Made by a program: the position numbers and the translations under genes
In this document: in pieces, positions 28,588-36,710 of the stretch
Position numbering within the stretch: the stretch's first letter is position 1
How the letters are laid out: each line of letters starts with the position of its first letter
Notes under the pieces: generated by a model
What the model saw: the letters and a program-made list of their open reading frames with translations, nothing else
Told to the model about the DNA's origin: nothing
The model's database searches: none
Assembly: GCF_032586155.1 (NCBI RefSeq)
Contig: NZ_JAWHTC010000002.1
Coordinates: forward strand, 1,054,001-1,118,000
Reading direction: 5' to 3'
Source of the DNA: JAWHTC01 sp032586155
GTDB lineage: Bacteria; Pseudomonadota; Alphaproteobacteria; Rhodobacterales; Rhodobacteraceae
Length of the DNA stretch: 64,000 nucleotides

Positions 28588-29607
28588 TCACCGGCAGACG
28601 GGCAATACCCGCTGTGGCTGGTTCTTCAGGGAGCGCCGCCATTTGTTGATGATCGGCTGGAGGTTTCGTTTGGGCCAGAATTTCGGAGCGCCGATGGCCT
28701 TGCGGCACGTCTCGTTCCAATAAAGCCCGGCTTGGGACAGGGATTTTCCCGCCTTCACTGCACTGGCGACCGCTTTGATATCGCCGGATTCCGGATAGAT
28801 GTAGAGCGTCGTCGGGTTGTCCTCGACCAGGGTTATAATTTCCTTGGAAGCGGTCTGTGACCAGGTTGTGCAGCCGTTGCTGCGGCCGCTGGTATAGTCC
28901 ACCAGCCTTCCGAAGAAAACATACCCGTCCTTGTCGGCATGGGGGCTTTCGGGTTTCTGAAGGCGGCACTGCCATTTCAGGAACGTGGCCTGATGCCCGC
29001 CGATCGCCCGCTCGCGGGCGTTGTTCGTTTCTCCTTCGCCATCAAACAGCAGGAATGTGCGGTAAAACGGTGTCCGCTTGCCGGATCGGCTGTAATAGCC
29101 TTTGAATGATGTCCTTGTTTCGGCCGTCACATAGGATCCACCCATGGTCAGCTTGGACCCTTCTGCGTTGCTGAAGTTTTTCGCGCATTGCCGGCCGTTC
29201 GAGAAATTCGCGCGTTTCAGCTTTCGCCCGTTGCCATAGCCCGATGAGACCGCGCGGAACGATCTTTTGGATTCGCAAATGACGTAAAACCGGCGACCCG
29301 GTTTGCCGCTCTGCGAGGTGCTTGGGCGTGTCGCATCCATGGCAAGATAACAGGGGTTCGTGATAGCGCCCTGGCTGCGTTTTTTTTGGTGAAGTGCGCG
29401 TGCACGGTTCAGGATCACCTGTGCGATCTGACCGTCGCCGGTGCCGGCGTGTTTTTGCAGCCAAGCCGGAACGTCCGAGGATTGCGCCGCCGCCGGACCA
29501 GGACGTGAAACCGACAAGGCGGCAATGATCATGGTGGCAATGGCGAGACGGGGGGCATTCAACAGCAACGGATAAATCTCCTGCCAAAACATCCTCTTCG
29601 TCAACAT
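28588..29607 (-). CDS. Secreted L,D-transpeptidase-like (YkuD-like) protein
   Basis: Predicted exported protein of about 339 residues with a hydrophobic N-terminus ending GPAAAQ. The active-site-like motif GRSNGCTTW corresponds to the S-x-GC signature of L,D-transpeptidase/YkuD-like proteins, and ERAIGGHQATF holds an upstream histidine. Such enzymes form or edit 3-3 crosslinks in peptidoglycan or attach proteins to it. The start is uncertain: ATG at 29607, or a TTG at 29568 that has a better-placed AGGAG and gives a compact signal peptide. Single gene, divergent from alkB. Confidence 0.7.
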   Translation of the reverse strand: MLTKRMFWQEIYPLLLNAPRLAIATMIIAALSVSRPGPAAAQSSDVPAWLQKHAGTGDGQIAQVILNRARALHQKKRSQGAITNPCYLAMDATRPSTSQSGKPGRRFYVICESKRSFRAVSSGYGNGRKLKRANFSNGRQCAKNFSNAEGSKLTMGGSYVTAETRTSFKGYYSRSGKRTPFYRTFLLFDGEGETNNARERAIGGHQATFLKWQCRLQKPESPHADKDGYVFFGRLVDYTSGRSNGCTTWSQTASKEIITLVEDNPTTLYIYPESGDIKAVASAVKAGKSLSQAGLYWNETCRKAIGAPKFWPKRNLQPIINKWRRSLKNQPQRVLPVCR

Positions 29608-29772
29608 AACCAAATTGCCAGGTTGAAGTCACTAGGGCTTGGATGACGGCCAATGGTTTCGGCTGATGACCGCTGTAGCGGCCCGGGATCAGGTTGACCT
29701 TGCTCATGGCGCATTCGAGAATAAGTAAAGAGTATCGGTGCCGTCATGCGCCAACGGTTTCGGAGTGTACCC

Positions 29773-30912
29773 ATGAGTCCCGCCCAAGACATTGCCCGCC
29801 CGCAAAATGCTGTGCCATTCTGGCTGTCGCTTGTGTTGATCCCGATTGCCTGGATCGGGGCGGTTTATGGGGGGTGGACCGTGATCCTGCTGCCGGTGGC
29901 GACGTGGTATTTGTTTTCGGCGTTGGATGCGGTGTTGGGGCTGAACACGGAAAACGCCGATCTGAAGGCCAGCGAGGATGACATCAAATGGTACACGGTG
30001 ATCACCAAGGCCTGGGTGCCATTGCAGTTTGCCACGCTTTTCGGGTTGATCTGGTACGTGACCGGGCCCGGCGACGAACACCTCAACGCGTTCGAGACCA
30101 TCGTGCTGTTTTTCGGCGTCGGGGTGATCACCGGGACGGTGGGGATCAACTATTCCCACGAGTTGATGCATCAGAAGAACAACCTGGAGCGTTGGCTGGG
30201 CGATATCCTGTTGGCGATGGTGATGTATTCGCATTTCCGCAGCGAGCACCTGTTGGTACATCACCGCTATGTCGGTACGCCGCGTGATCCGGTGACAGCG
30301 CGATACAACGAAGGGTTCTACCGGTTCTATCCGCGCGTTTTGATCGGGTCGCTGAAATCGTCGTTCCGTGCCGAGAAAGAAAAACTGGCCCGTGCTGGGC
30401 GCGCCTGGACGGATCAGAGCAATCCGTTCTGGCGATATTGGGGTTTGCAGACGCTGATGTTGGCGTTGGCGTTGGGTGTCGGTGGGTGGGAAGGCCTCTT
30501 CCTGTTCCTCTGGCAGGCGGGCGTCGCGGTCTGGCAATTGGAGATCGTCAATTATGTCGAACATTACGGGCTGACCCGGAAGCATCTGGGCGAGGGCAAA
30601 TACGAGCACGTGATGCCGCATCACTCGTGGAACGCGGCGCACAAGGCGTCGAACTGGCTGCTGATCAACCTGCAGCGCCATTCGGACCACCATTACAAAC
30701 CCGATCGGCGATTCCCGCTGTTGCAGAACTATGGCGAGGATCAGGCGCCGCAGCTTCCCCATGGCTATCCGGTGATGACCATGGCGGCGATGGTGCCGTC
30801 GCTGTGGCGCCGGGTGATGAACCCGCGGGTACAGCGCTGGCGCGGGATGTATTATCCCGAGATCACCGATTGGCGGGACTACAACAAGGCGGCCAACCCG
30901 ATGCCGCGGTAG
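29773..30912 (+). CDS. alkB: Alkane 1-monooxygenase AlkB
   Basis: Membrane-bound non-haem diiron hydroxylase of 379 residues, oxidising the terminal carbon of alkanes. The histidine clusters are complete: HELMH (129-133), HLLVHHRYVGTPRDP (159 onward), NYVEHYGL, and LQRHSDHHYKP. Several hydrophobic helices precede and separate them. The ATG at 29773 has CGGAG seven bases upstream and is preferred over an in-frame ATG at 29746. No rubredoxin gene is adjacent, so electron partners must be encoded elsewhere. Confidence 0.95.
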   Translation: MSPAQDIARPQNAVPFWLSLVLIPIAWIGAVYGGWTVILLPVATWYLFSALDAVLGLNTENADLKASEDDIKWYTVITKAWVPLQFATLFGLIWYVTGPGDEHLNAFETIVLFFGVGVITGTVGINYSHELMHQKNNLERWLGDILLAMVMYSHFRSEHLLVHHRYVGTPRDPVTARYNEGFYRFYPRVLIGSLKSSFRAEKEKLARAGRAWTDQSNPFWRYWGLQTLMLALALGVGGWEGLFLFLWQAGVAVWQLEIVNYVEHYGLTRKHLGEGKYEHVMPHHSWNAAHKASNWLLINLQRHSDHHYKPDRRFPLLQNYGEDQAPQLPHGYPVMTMAAMVPSLWRRVMNPRVQRWRGMYYPEITDWRDYNKAANPMPR

Positions 30913-31031
30913 GGCGGGGCGCGATTTTTCGTACGAGAAATCATGGCCGCCGCGCTGTGACGCAGGGGCAACGCCTTGGGGCTGTGCTAGCGTAAGGTGA
31001 ATCGCGTCCAAAACCACCCAGGAGGTTGCCC

Positions 31032-31454
31032 ATGCCGCTTGACCAGAATCAGCTTGATCTGATCCGTCAAAGTTTTGCCGCTTTGAAGGAAAACCCTGAG
31101 CGCCGCTCGCATGAATTCTACGAGGCGTTCTTTGACCGTGCACCTGAGGTCAAACCGATGTTTCGAGAAGACATCGAAGGACAGGGGATGCGGTTCCTGG
31201 CGACGCTGTCAATGATCGTGGGGCATCTGGATCAGCCGGAAAAGATGGCGGAACGACTGGAAGAATTAGGCCAAGGACACCGGGCCATGGGCGTGACGCA
31301 GGCACAGTTTGCTCCGATGGGTGAGGCGTTGGTCGCCACTCTGGCGGCGGCGCTGGGCGATGATTTCACCCCCGAGACCCGCGCGGCCTGGGAGGCCGGG
31401 TTTGCCGAGATCACCGCATCGGTGGTTGAGAAGGGCGGGATTGGTCAAGTCTAG
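31032..31454 (+). CDS. Single-domain globin
   Basis: 140-residue globin resembling bacterial haemoglobins and haemin-receptor-annotated proteins. The proximal haem histidine is probably in LGQGHRAMGV; the conserved region FYEAFFDRAPEVKPMF marks helices A-C. A strong AGGAGGT site precedes the ATG at 31032; a TTG at 31026 is in frame but less likely. Likely roles are oxygen or NO binding. It follows alkB by 119 bases on the same strand, and an oxygen-supply link to the monooxygenase is possible but speculative. Confidence 0.82.
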   Translation: MPLDQNQLDLIRQSFAALKENPERRSHEFYEAFFDRAPEVKPMFREDIEGQGMRFLATLSMIVGHLDQPEKMAERLEELGQGHRAMGVTQAQFAPMGEALVATLAAALGDDFTPETRAAWEAGFAEITASVVEKGGIGQV

Positions 31455-31797
31455 TCTCGATCGCACATGGAACTGCGTTATCGTTTTTCAAGCGACAACG
31501 AGGAACGCTCGACCGACAGGCGTTTCTCGCAGAAATGTGCGAAACGTTTGAGACGTTTGACAAAGTGCCGAAAGACACTTGGACCAGCTGTCTTTGGCAT
31601 TGAAGAGCTGGTGACCGTACGGTGATGGCTCGGGCGAGGGCGGCCAGCAGCATCATATCTTGTAACTGTTCTTAACAGGCTGGTGTCGGGCAATTGCATA
31701 GCGTTTCTCCAGGAACCAAATTGTCTATCTGGAAAGTAGCATTTCTTGTTGTATGATCAGATTCAGGAATACTTTTAGGCTGTTAGGAAAACTTTCA
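31455..31797. other. 343-base intergenic region globin / LysR
   Basis: No gene is supported. It contains the repeat element at 31538-31564 and a 10-base palindrome ACCGTACGGT at 31614-31623. The stretch from about 31660 on is AT-richer and probably holds the promoter of the LysR gene. Confidence 0.5.
31538..31564 (+). repeat. 27-base element with dyad AAACGT-N5-ACGTTT, copy 1
   Basis: Starts TGCGAAACGT and ends TTGACAAA. It matches 23 of 27 positions with 38239-38265. The inner part is an inverted repeat AAACGT-ttgag-ACGTTT, and TTGACA at its right end equals a -35 box. Both copies lie upstream of plus-strand genes. Confidence 0.6.
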
Positions 31798-32679
31798 ATG
31801 GAGCTGCTGGATTGGACAAAGCTTCCTTCGCTGACGTCGCTAAAGGCGTTTGAGGCGGCGGCGCGGGCCGAGAGTTTCAGCGCGGCGGCGCGTTCGTTGA
31901 ATGTGACCCATGCGGCTGTGGCTCAGCAGGTCAAATCACTGGAAGAGCATCTGGGTGTACAATTGCTGCAGCGGTCGCCGAGCGGGGTTGCCGTGACGCC
32001 AGATGGACGCGACTTTGCCGAAAGTTTACGGGCCGGGTTCGCGATCGTTGCGGAAGCCGTGCGGGCGGTTGGTGAATCCGATGGCAATCGCCCAATCAGG
32101 ATCACAACAACGGCGTTCTTTGCCGAAGCTGTAATTTTCCCGCGCATCGCTTCTTTCTGGAGCAAGTTTCCAGATACTGAGATCTCGTTCTCGTCTTCCG
32201 ACGACATCGTGGACATTGTTGCCGAAGGGTTCGACCTAGCGATACGAGCCAGCGATAAGCCTTGGCCGGACTTGTCATGCCATTTGCTTTTGGAAAGCCC
32301 GACGCGCGCGCTTGCCGCGCCTTCGCTGGTTGATGATCCGAAGACGGATTGGAATAACCTACCGTGGCTCATACCTGACGACAGTCAATGGGAGCGAGAG
32401 GCATTGCGACAGTCTGGCATCGACACGAATTCAATCACGACCAAGGATCTGGGCAATCCATCGCTGGAAGTCAGAGCGGGCGAAGAAGGAATGGGGATTG
32501 TACTTGAATCCGAACTCGATGTGCGGTCGCAATTGTTGCAAGGTTCGCTGAAAGTGGCGCCAATCAAGATCACGCACATATCGGGGTACTATGTTGTGAC
32601 CCCGCCGTGGAAACCGCGCGCTTCCGTACAGTTGTTCATCGACTGGCTGATGCACATGGGGCGCACCATTTCAACGTGA
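31798..32679 (+). CDS. LysR-family transcriptional regulator (GcvA-like)
   Basis: 293 residues from the ATG at 31798 (MELLDWTKLPSL); a longer frame from 31753 lacks support. N-terminal winged helix LTSLKAFEAAARAESFSAAARSL, then VTHAAVAQQVKSLEEHLGVQL, as in the GcvA/AmpR branch, and a C-terminal effector-binding domain. The gene is visibly less GC-rich than its neighbours, a possible sign of transfer. The target is unknown; the nearest genes are a globin and convergent ccrM. Confidence 0.88.
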   Translation: MELLDWTKLPSLTSLKAFEAAARAESFSAAARSLNVTHAAVAQQVKSLEEHLGVQLLQRSPSGVAVTPDGRDFAESLRAGFAIVAEAVRAVGESDGNRPIRITTTAFFAEAVIFPRIASFWSKFPDTEISFSSSDDIVDIVAEGFDLAIRASDKPWPDLSCHLLLESPTRALAAPSLVDDPKTDWNNLPWLIPDDSQWEREALRQSGIDTNSITTKDLGNPSLEVRAGEEGMGIVLESELDVRSQLLQGSLKVAPIKITHISGYYVVTPPWKPRASVQLFIDWLMHMGRTIST

Positions 32680-32691
32680 CGAAGTTTGTCG

Positions 32692-32719
32692 AAAAAAATG
32701 CCCCGCCAAGAGGCGGGGC
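32692..32719 (-). terminator. Intrinsic terminator between LysR and ccrM
   Basis: GCCCCGCC (32700-32707) / GGCGGGGC (32712-32719), 4-base loop, with a run of seven As at 32692-32698 that becomes a T-run on the minus strand. It therefore ends ccrM transcription about 110 bases past its stop, and may also stop LysR transcription. Confidence 0.75.
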
Positions 32720-32829
32720 AGTTGAGTGCCATGTAGTCAGGCCACAGGCACCGGCGGTGTTCAGGGTGATGCGTTTGTCAGGGAACTTGGAGAACCGCCG
32801 TTACTGGTAAACGACAAACGCATTTAAAA

Positions 32830-33936
32830 TCAGTTGCGCATTTCCGCGCGGATCTGCTGGCGGAAGAGGTCGATGGGCACGGTTTTGCCTTCGCGTTTGA
32901 TGCCCCAGTAGGTCCAGCCGTTGCAGGATGGTGCACCCTCGCAATGGGCGCCGACCTGGTGGATCGATCCCTTGATGTCATCACCGATCAGGGTGCCATC
33001 GGCACGGACCTTGGCCTTGTGGCGACCGTTGAGAGAGTAGAGATCCTCGCCCGGGCGCAGCATGCCACGTTCGACCAGCTGGCCGAAGGGGACGCGGGGT
33101 TCGGCACGTTTGGAAGCGGAGACTTCGAGCGCAGCCTTGTCGAACTTGCGGATCTTGGACAGACGCTTTTTGGCGACCTTGCGATAGGCCTCTTCACGCT
33201 CGATGCCGATGAAATCGCGGCCCAGCATTTTCGCCACCGCGCCGGTGGTGCCGGTGCCGAAGAACGGGTCCAGGATTACGTCGCCGGGGTTGGTGGTGCC
33301 GACAAGGATGCGATGAAGCAGGGCTTCGGGTTTTTGCGTCGGGTGGGCCTTGTCGCCGTTTTCGTCCTTGAGCCGTTCGCCGCCATTGCAGATCGGGATG
33401 ACCCAGTCCGAGCGCATCTGGATGCCTTCGTTCAGGGCCTTCAGCGCCTCGTAGTTGAAGGTGTATTTCGCGCCTTCGGATTTCGAGCACCAGATCAGGG
33501 TTTCATGGGCGTTGGTGAAGCGCTTGCCACGGAAGTTGGGCATTGGATTGGATTTGCGCCACACGACGTCGTTGAGGATCCAGAAGCCCTGGTTCTGAAG
33601 CTCGGTCCCCATGCGGAAGACGTTGTGATACGAGCCGATGACCCAGAGCGCGCCGTTGGGTTTCAGAAGGCGGCGAGCGGCCTTGAGCCATTCATGGGTA
33701 AAGCGGTCATAGACCTTGAAACTGTCGAACTGATCCCAGTGGTCATCAACCGCGTCGACCTTGGAATTGTCGGGGCGGTGCAGGTCGCCCTTGAGCTGGA
33801 GATTATAGGGCGGATCGGCGAAAATCAGGTCGATGGAATTGGCGGGCAACGCGTTCATTGCCTCGATGCAATCGCCGTCGAGAATCGTGTTGAGCGGGAG
33901 CGTTTTCACGCTCTTGTCGGTCTTGGTCTTCGTCAT
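32830..33936 (-). CDS. ccrM: Cell-cycle adenine DNA methyltransferase CcrM (GANTC)
   Basis: Beta-class N6-adenine methyltransferase of 368 residues from ATG 33936. Catalytic DPPY at 41-44 comes first and the SAM-binding DPFFGTG at 223-229 later, the beta-class order. The C-terminal ~80 residues (LVERGMLRPGEDLYSLNGRH... GWTYWG) match the extension specific to alphaproteobacterial CcrM. It methylates GANTC after replication and times gene expression in this class. Divergence or control by CtrA is not shown here. Downstream of rnhB on the same strand, as in many Alphaproteobacteria. Confidence 0.95.
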   Translation of the reverse strand: MTKTKTDKSVKTLPLNTILDGDCIEAMNALPANSIDLIFADPPYNLQLKGDLHRPDNSKVDAVDDHWDQFDSFKVYDRFTHEWLKAARRLLKPNGALWVIGSYHNVFRMGTELQNQGFWILNDVVWRKSNPMPNFRGKRFTNAHETLIWCSKSEGAKYTFNYEALKALNEGIQMRSDWVIPICNGGERLKDENGDKAHPTQKPEALLHRILVGTTNPGDVILDPFFGTGTTGAVAKMLGRDFIGIEREEAYRKVAKKRLSKIRKFDKAALEVSASKRAEPRVPFGQLVERGMLRPGEDLYSLNGRHKAKVRADGTLIGDDIKGSIHQVGAHCEGAPSCNGWTYWGIKREGKTVPIDLFRQQIRAEMRN

Positions 33937-34027
33937 TGTCTGCCTCTGTCCCGGCCCCAATTTTGGGTGCCTGTTTGTTGGGCCTAGGATGAGTCAGAGA
34001 TGATTCGCGGTCAAATTCTTTTTTGAA

Positions 34028-34660
34028 TCAGTCACTTACATTTTTCTGTTGATACAAGATATTGTGGACCGGTTTGAACGAGCGTCTATGGTGTGGGGTT
34101 ACCCCGAGATTTTGGAGCGCTGAAATGTGCTTTTTCGATCCATATCCGGCGTTGGTTTCCCAGCCGTAGCCGGGGTACTGTTGCGCAAGGGACAACATGC
34201 CACGATCACGCCATGTTTTGGCCACAATTGAGGCGGCCGAAATCGACAAAGATCGGGCGTCACCCTTGATTATTGCCTCGGCTGAAACAGTCAGGTCGCG
34301 GGGCAACATGTTGCCGTCGATCAGGCAATGATCGGGGGCATGCGGCAAACCGGCGATGGCCCGGGTCATGGCAAGGTGGCTGGCGCGCAGGATGTTGATC
34401 TCGTCAATTTCCTCAACCGTGGCTTCTGCAATCGAGACCTGGGCGCAGTCCATGATCTGGCCGTACAGCGCCTCGCGCCGTTTGGCGGTGAGTTTCTTGG
34501 AGTCGTTCAGACCCTCGGGGATGTTGGCGGGATCAAGAATTACGGCGGCAGCGGTGACGGGGCCGGCAAGGGGGCCGCGGCCGACCTCGTCTACGCCGAC
34601 GATACGGGAAAAGCCGCGGTCGAGCGCGGCCTGTTCGAAAGAGAAATCAGGGACTGTCAT
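34028..34660 (-). CDS. rnhB: Ribonuclease HII
   Basis: 210-residue RNase HII that nicks RNA in RNA-DNA hybrids, including single misincorporated ribonucleotides. The DE-D-D active site is visible: VDEVGRGPLAGPV with the first Asp-Glu, LIDGNML, and the downstream acidic residue in AEAIIKGDARSLSISAASIVAKTWRD. It lies 91 bases upstream of ccrM on the same strand, a common neighbourhood in this class. Confidence 0.95.
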   Translation of the reverse strand: MTVPDFSFEQAALDRGFSRIVGVDEVGRGPLAGPVTAAAVILDPANIPEGLNDSKKLTAKRREALYGQIMDCAQVSIAEATVEEIDEINILRASHLAMTRAIAGLPHAPDHCLIDGNMLPRDLTVSAEAIIKGDARSLSISAASIVAKTWRDRGMLSLAQQYPGYGWETNAGYGSKKHISALQNLGVTPHHRRSFKPVHNILYQQKNVSD

Positions 34661-34718
34661 GGATCAGGTGAAAGCGCAAAGCCGGGCGGCAGGCAAGGGG
34701 AAAGCGCTTCCGAAAAGA

Positions 34719-34765
34719 CCGCCCCCCGTTCAAGGAATGCTCCCTGGGGACTGAACGGGGGGCGG
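34719..34765. repeat. Long nested stem-loop between a hypothetical gene and rnhB
   Basis: Perfect 14-base arms CCGCCCCCCGTTCA (34719-34732) and TGAACGGGGGGCGG (34752-34765), with a smaller hairpin TCCC-tg-GGGA (34741-34750) inside the loop. It sits 70 bases after the stop of the minus-strand gene at 34835. No T-run is present. It could act as a terminator, RNA-stability element or repeated palindrome. Confidence 0.55.
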
Positions 34766-34834
34766 CTGCTCGAGGCGGGCCGGGGGAAGGACAGCGACAC
34801 GATCACCCCCGGCGCTGGCCTCGCCTCACCTTGG

Positions 34835-35416
34835 TCAGTGGCGGTTGAGATTGTTGGCGCGGCGGATGACTCGCTGAACGCACTGGGCATCGTAGCCGCG
34901 GATTTTACGACCACCGGCGCGAACCTTGGTCATGCAGTTCTGTGGCAGGAGCCAGGGCGCGCGGATCTTGTTTTCCATGCAACGTTTTTCATAGATCTTG
35001 TGCATGCCGCGACGGTTCTGGATTTTGATCAGGCAGCGGCGCGGCAGATCGACATTGCGCACACGATCCGGCAGCGGGCGCGGGGTGACATGCGTGCGCG
35101 TGCGGCGGTCGCGGTCACGGGTGCGCCCGTTGGCATCGCTGTCGCTGTGCACCCGGTCGCGGATGCGGCCATGGGTGTATGCGTCGTGGCGATGATTCAC
35201 GTTGCCGTGGCGATGCCAGCCGTCATAGCGATGCGTATGAGTCGATTGGGTTACGGTGTCGGCCTTGGATTGCGAAGCCGCCGCGCCTAGGATGGCGAGA
35301 GCTGCCGCGCCCAGGATGACGTTGCGGGTGCGTTTGTCGGCCTGGGCCTGGGAGGCGGTTATGCCGGCGACGGCGACCGAGGCGGCAACAACGAGCGAGA
35401 TGAACTTGCGGGACAT
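34835..35416 (-). CDS. Secreted Arg/His-rich protein of unknown function
   Basis: 193 residues from ATG 35416 (MSRKFISLVVAASVAVAG, a signal peptide ending ASQAQA); a longer frame upstream is unlikely. A short hydrophobic stretch VILGAAALAILGAAA follows, then a very basic central part rich in His, Arg and Asp (HTHRYDGWHRHGN, RDRDRRTRTH). The C-terminal domain has four cysteines (RRCLIKIQNRRG, EKRCMENK, LPQNCMTK, DAQCVQRV), probably two disulfides. I do not recognise a family. A periplasmic location is expected; the DsbA-like protein at 14.5 kb could fold it. Confidence 0.7.
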   Translation of the reverse strand: MSRKFISLVVAASVAVAGITASQAQADKRTRNVILGAAALAILGAAASQSKADTVTQSTHTHRYDGWHRHGNVNHRHDAYTHGRIRDRVHSDSDANGRTRDRDRRTRTHVTPRPLPDRVRNVDLPRRCLIKIQNRRGMHKIYEKRCMENKIRAPWLLPQNCMTKVRAGGRKIRGYDAQCVQRVIRRANNLNRH

Positions 35417-35602
35417 GAGGTGTTTCCTTTCCTGTGTGCGTATCTTGGGTCGGGCGGCGAGTGAGACCCGCGGCGCCGTTCGTGGGACCAAGATCGGGCC
35501 GGACGGGAAAGACAGGCAATATCAGCGCCCTGTTATCGAATATCGTGGCCAAAACGGGCCTGGGTTATTGAATAACGCGGCGCATCGGCGCAGGTTGGGG
35601 GC

Positions 35603-35842
35603 ATGAAACGGATTGCACATATCATGACTTTGGTGGCCGGGCTGGTCCTGGCATCCACGGCGGCGCAGGCGGCCTGTGTCGTCGAATACAAGGCCAAGCG
35701 CGACAACCCGCTTGAGCTTTTTTATGACGTGACCCAGGTTGGCGGCGATTGCAGTGTTGCAGATGCCACCGAGCGTCTGCGTCGAAAGCTGACAAAGCAG
35801 GGGCTGACCTTGCTCAAGGTATTGTCGGTGACCAGGCAGTAA
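35603..35842 (+). CDS. Small secreted protein of unknown function (79 aa)
   Basis: Signal peptide MKRIAHIMTLVAGLVLASTAAQA, then a ~56-residue mature part with two cysteines (AACVVEYKAKRD, GGDCSVADATERL) that could pair. Divergent from the basic secreted protein, 186 bases apart. The spacing, signal peptide and codon use look genuine, but no family was recognised. Confidence 0.6.
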   Translation: MKRIAHIMTLVAGLVLASTAAQAACVVEYKAKRDNPLELFYDVTQVGGDCSVADATERLRRKLTKQGLTLLKVLSVTRQ

Positions 35843-35852
35843 CTCGGACAAA

Positions 35853-35966
35853 AAAGCGTTTCGAGTTAACGTTGACTCACGGTGTAAACTCGAAATGCGC
35901 GAAACATTGAAATGTTGTGGGCGCTTCGACATATTGTCGTGACCCAACAATAAGTCGAAACGCTTT
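35853..35966. promoter_or_regulatory. Array of inverted repeats upstream of the membrane winged-helix gene
   Basis: Four dyads in about 115 bases. Outer: AAAGCGTTTCGA (35853-35864) / TCGAAACGCTTT (35955-35966), perfect over 12 bases. Second: TTTCGAGTT (35859-35867) / AACTCGAAA (35887-35895), extendable to 12 with one mismatch. Third: AACATT-ga-AATGTT (35903-35916). Fourth: CGACA-tat-TGTCG (35927-35939). The right outer arm ends 9 bases before the ATG at 35976. Confidence 0.6.
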
Positions 35967-35975
35967 GGGGGCTCC

Positions 35976-36680
35976 ATGTCCGAACAGTCTCATTCCGCCG
36001 CAGATATGCGCCGCACGGGCAACCGCCTGGTGATTGCTGGCGTGATCGCCATTGTCGCAATCCTGACGATGGCGGCGGTCTTCTTGTTTCTGTCGCTGCC
36101 CGATGCCAATGCGTTCAATGCCCGGGTCGAACGGATCTTTGTCGAGAATGACGCGCTGACCACGGGGTCGGAAATCAAGCTGCTGGAAATCCTTGCCCTG
36201 TCGGGGACGGCGTTTTCCGAAACGTTGACGTCCTATCGGATGGTGATTTTCGTGTTGCTGGTTTTTGCCACTGCCCTGCTGATTGCGGCGCTGGTATTTC
36301 TGGTGATGCTGGTGGCAGTGAACCGGCGCATGGCCCAGATCGAGCGCGCGGGGATCCAGGTGAATTCGCTGTTGATTTCGCGCGAAGAGAATACGGTTTA
36401 CCTCAACAACCTCGGATTCAAGCTGACCCCGGCGGCAATGGAGACGCTAAGTGTGCTGGCCGAGGCGCGAATGGATGACGATGTGTTGTCGGGGTCCGAG
36501 ATCGAGGGGATGATCTCGGGGCGCGACGCGTCGGATTGCGAAGAGGCTGCCGGCGCGACGCGGGTCAAGCGGCTGCGCGATACGCTGGGCAATCAGCTGG
36601 TCAGCGAGCTCTTGGTGAAGAACATCGCGCGGCGTGGCTATATCCTGTCGATCGACAAGGACGTGATCCAGGTGTTGTGA
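35976..36680 (+). CDS. Two-helix membrane protein with C-terminal winged-helix-like domain
   Basis: 234 residues. Hydrophobic helices at about 17-41 and 89-115 enclose a ~47-residue loop, presumably periplasmic; a short linker leads to residues 148-228. That part reads like an OmpR/PhoB-type DNA-binding domain: FKLTPAAMETLSVLAE, SGSEIEGMISG, RVKRLRDTLG and ending ARRGYILS, matching the order of the recognition helix and wing GY motif. ToxR and CadC carry this domain at the N-terminus, so the order here is reversed. An array of inverted repeats lies just upstream. A membrane-bound regulator, possibly autoregulated, is my inference; the helices could also make it a coupling protein without DNA binding. 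Confidence 0.7.
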   Translation: MSEQSHSAADMRRTGNRLVIAGVIAIVAILTMAAVFLFLSLPDANAFNARVERIFVENDALTTGSEIKLLEILALSGTAFSETLTSYRMVIFVLLVFATALLIAALVFLVMLVAVNRRMAQIERAGIQVNSLLISREENTVYLNNLGFKLTPAAMETLSVLAEARMDDDVLSGSEIEGMISGRDASDCEEAAGATRVKRLRDTLGNQLVSELLVKNIARRGYILSIDKDVIQVL

Positions 36681-36683
36681 GGT

Positions 36684-36706
36684 AAGGCGGGGTGAAACCC
36701 CACCTT
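36684..36706. terminator. Bidirectional terminator candidate between convergent genes
   Basis: AAGGcGGGGT (36684-36693) / ACCCCaCCTT (36697-36706), one mismatch, 3-base loop. It sits in the 30-base gap between the winged-helix gene (plus) and the FMN reductase gene (minus). Confidence 0.5.
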
Positions 36707-36710
36707 GCAT

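Noticed and set aside
28480..29704. 13-base repeat GGTTGACCTTGCT at 28480-28492 and 29692-29704 flanking the YkuD-like gene
   Set aside because: Too short and without target-site or mobile features; chance or a shared promoter piece cannot be separated by eye.
29704..31143. 479-residue open frame on the minus strand
   Set aside because: Antisense to alkB, whose full set of histidine motifs fixes the coding strand.
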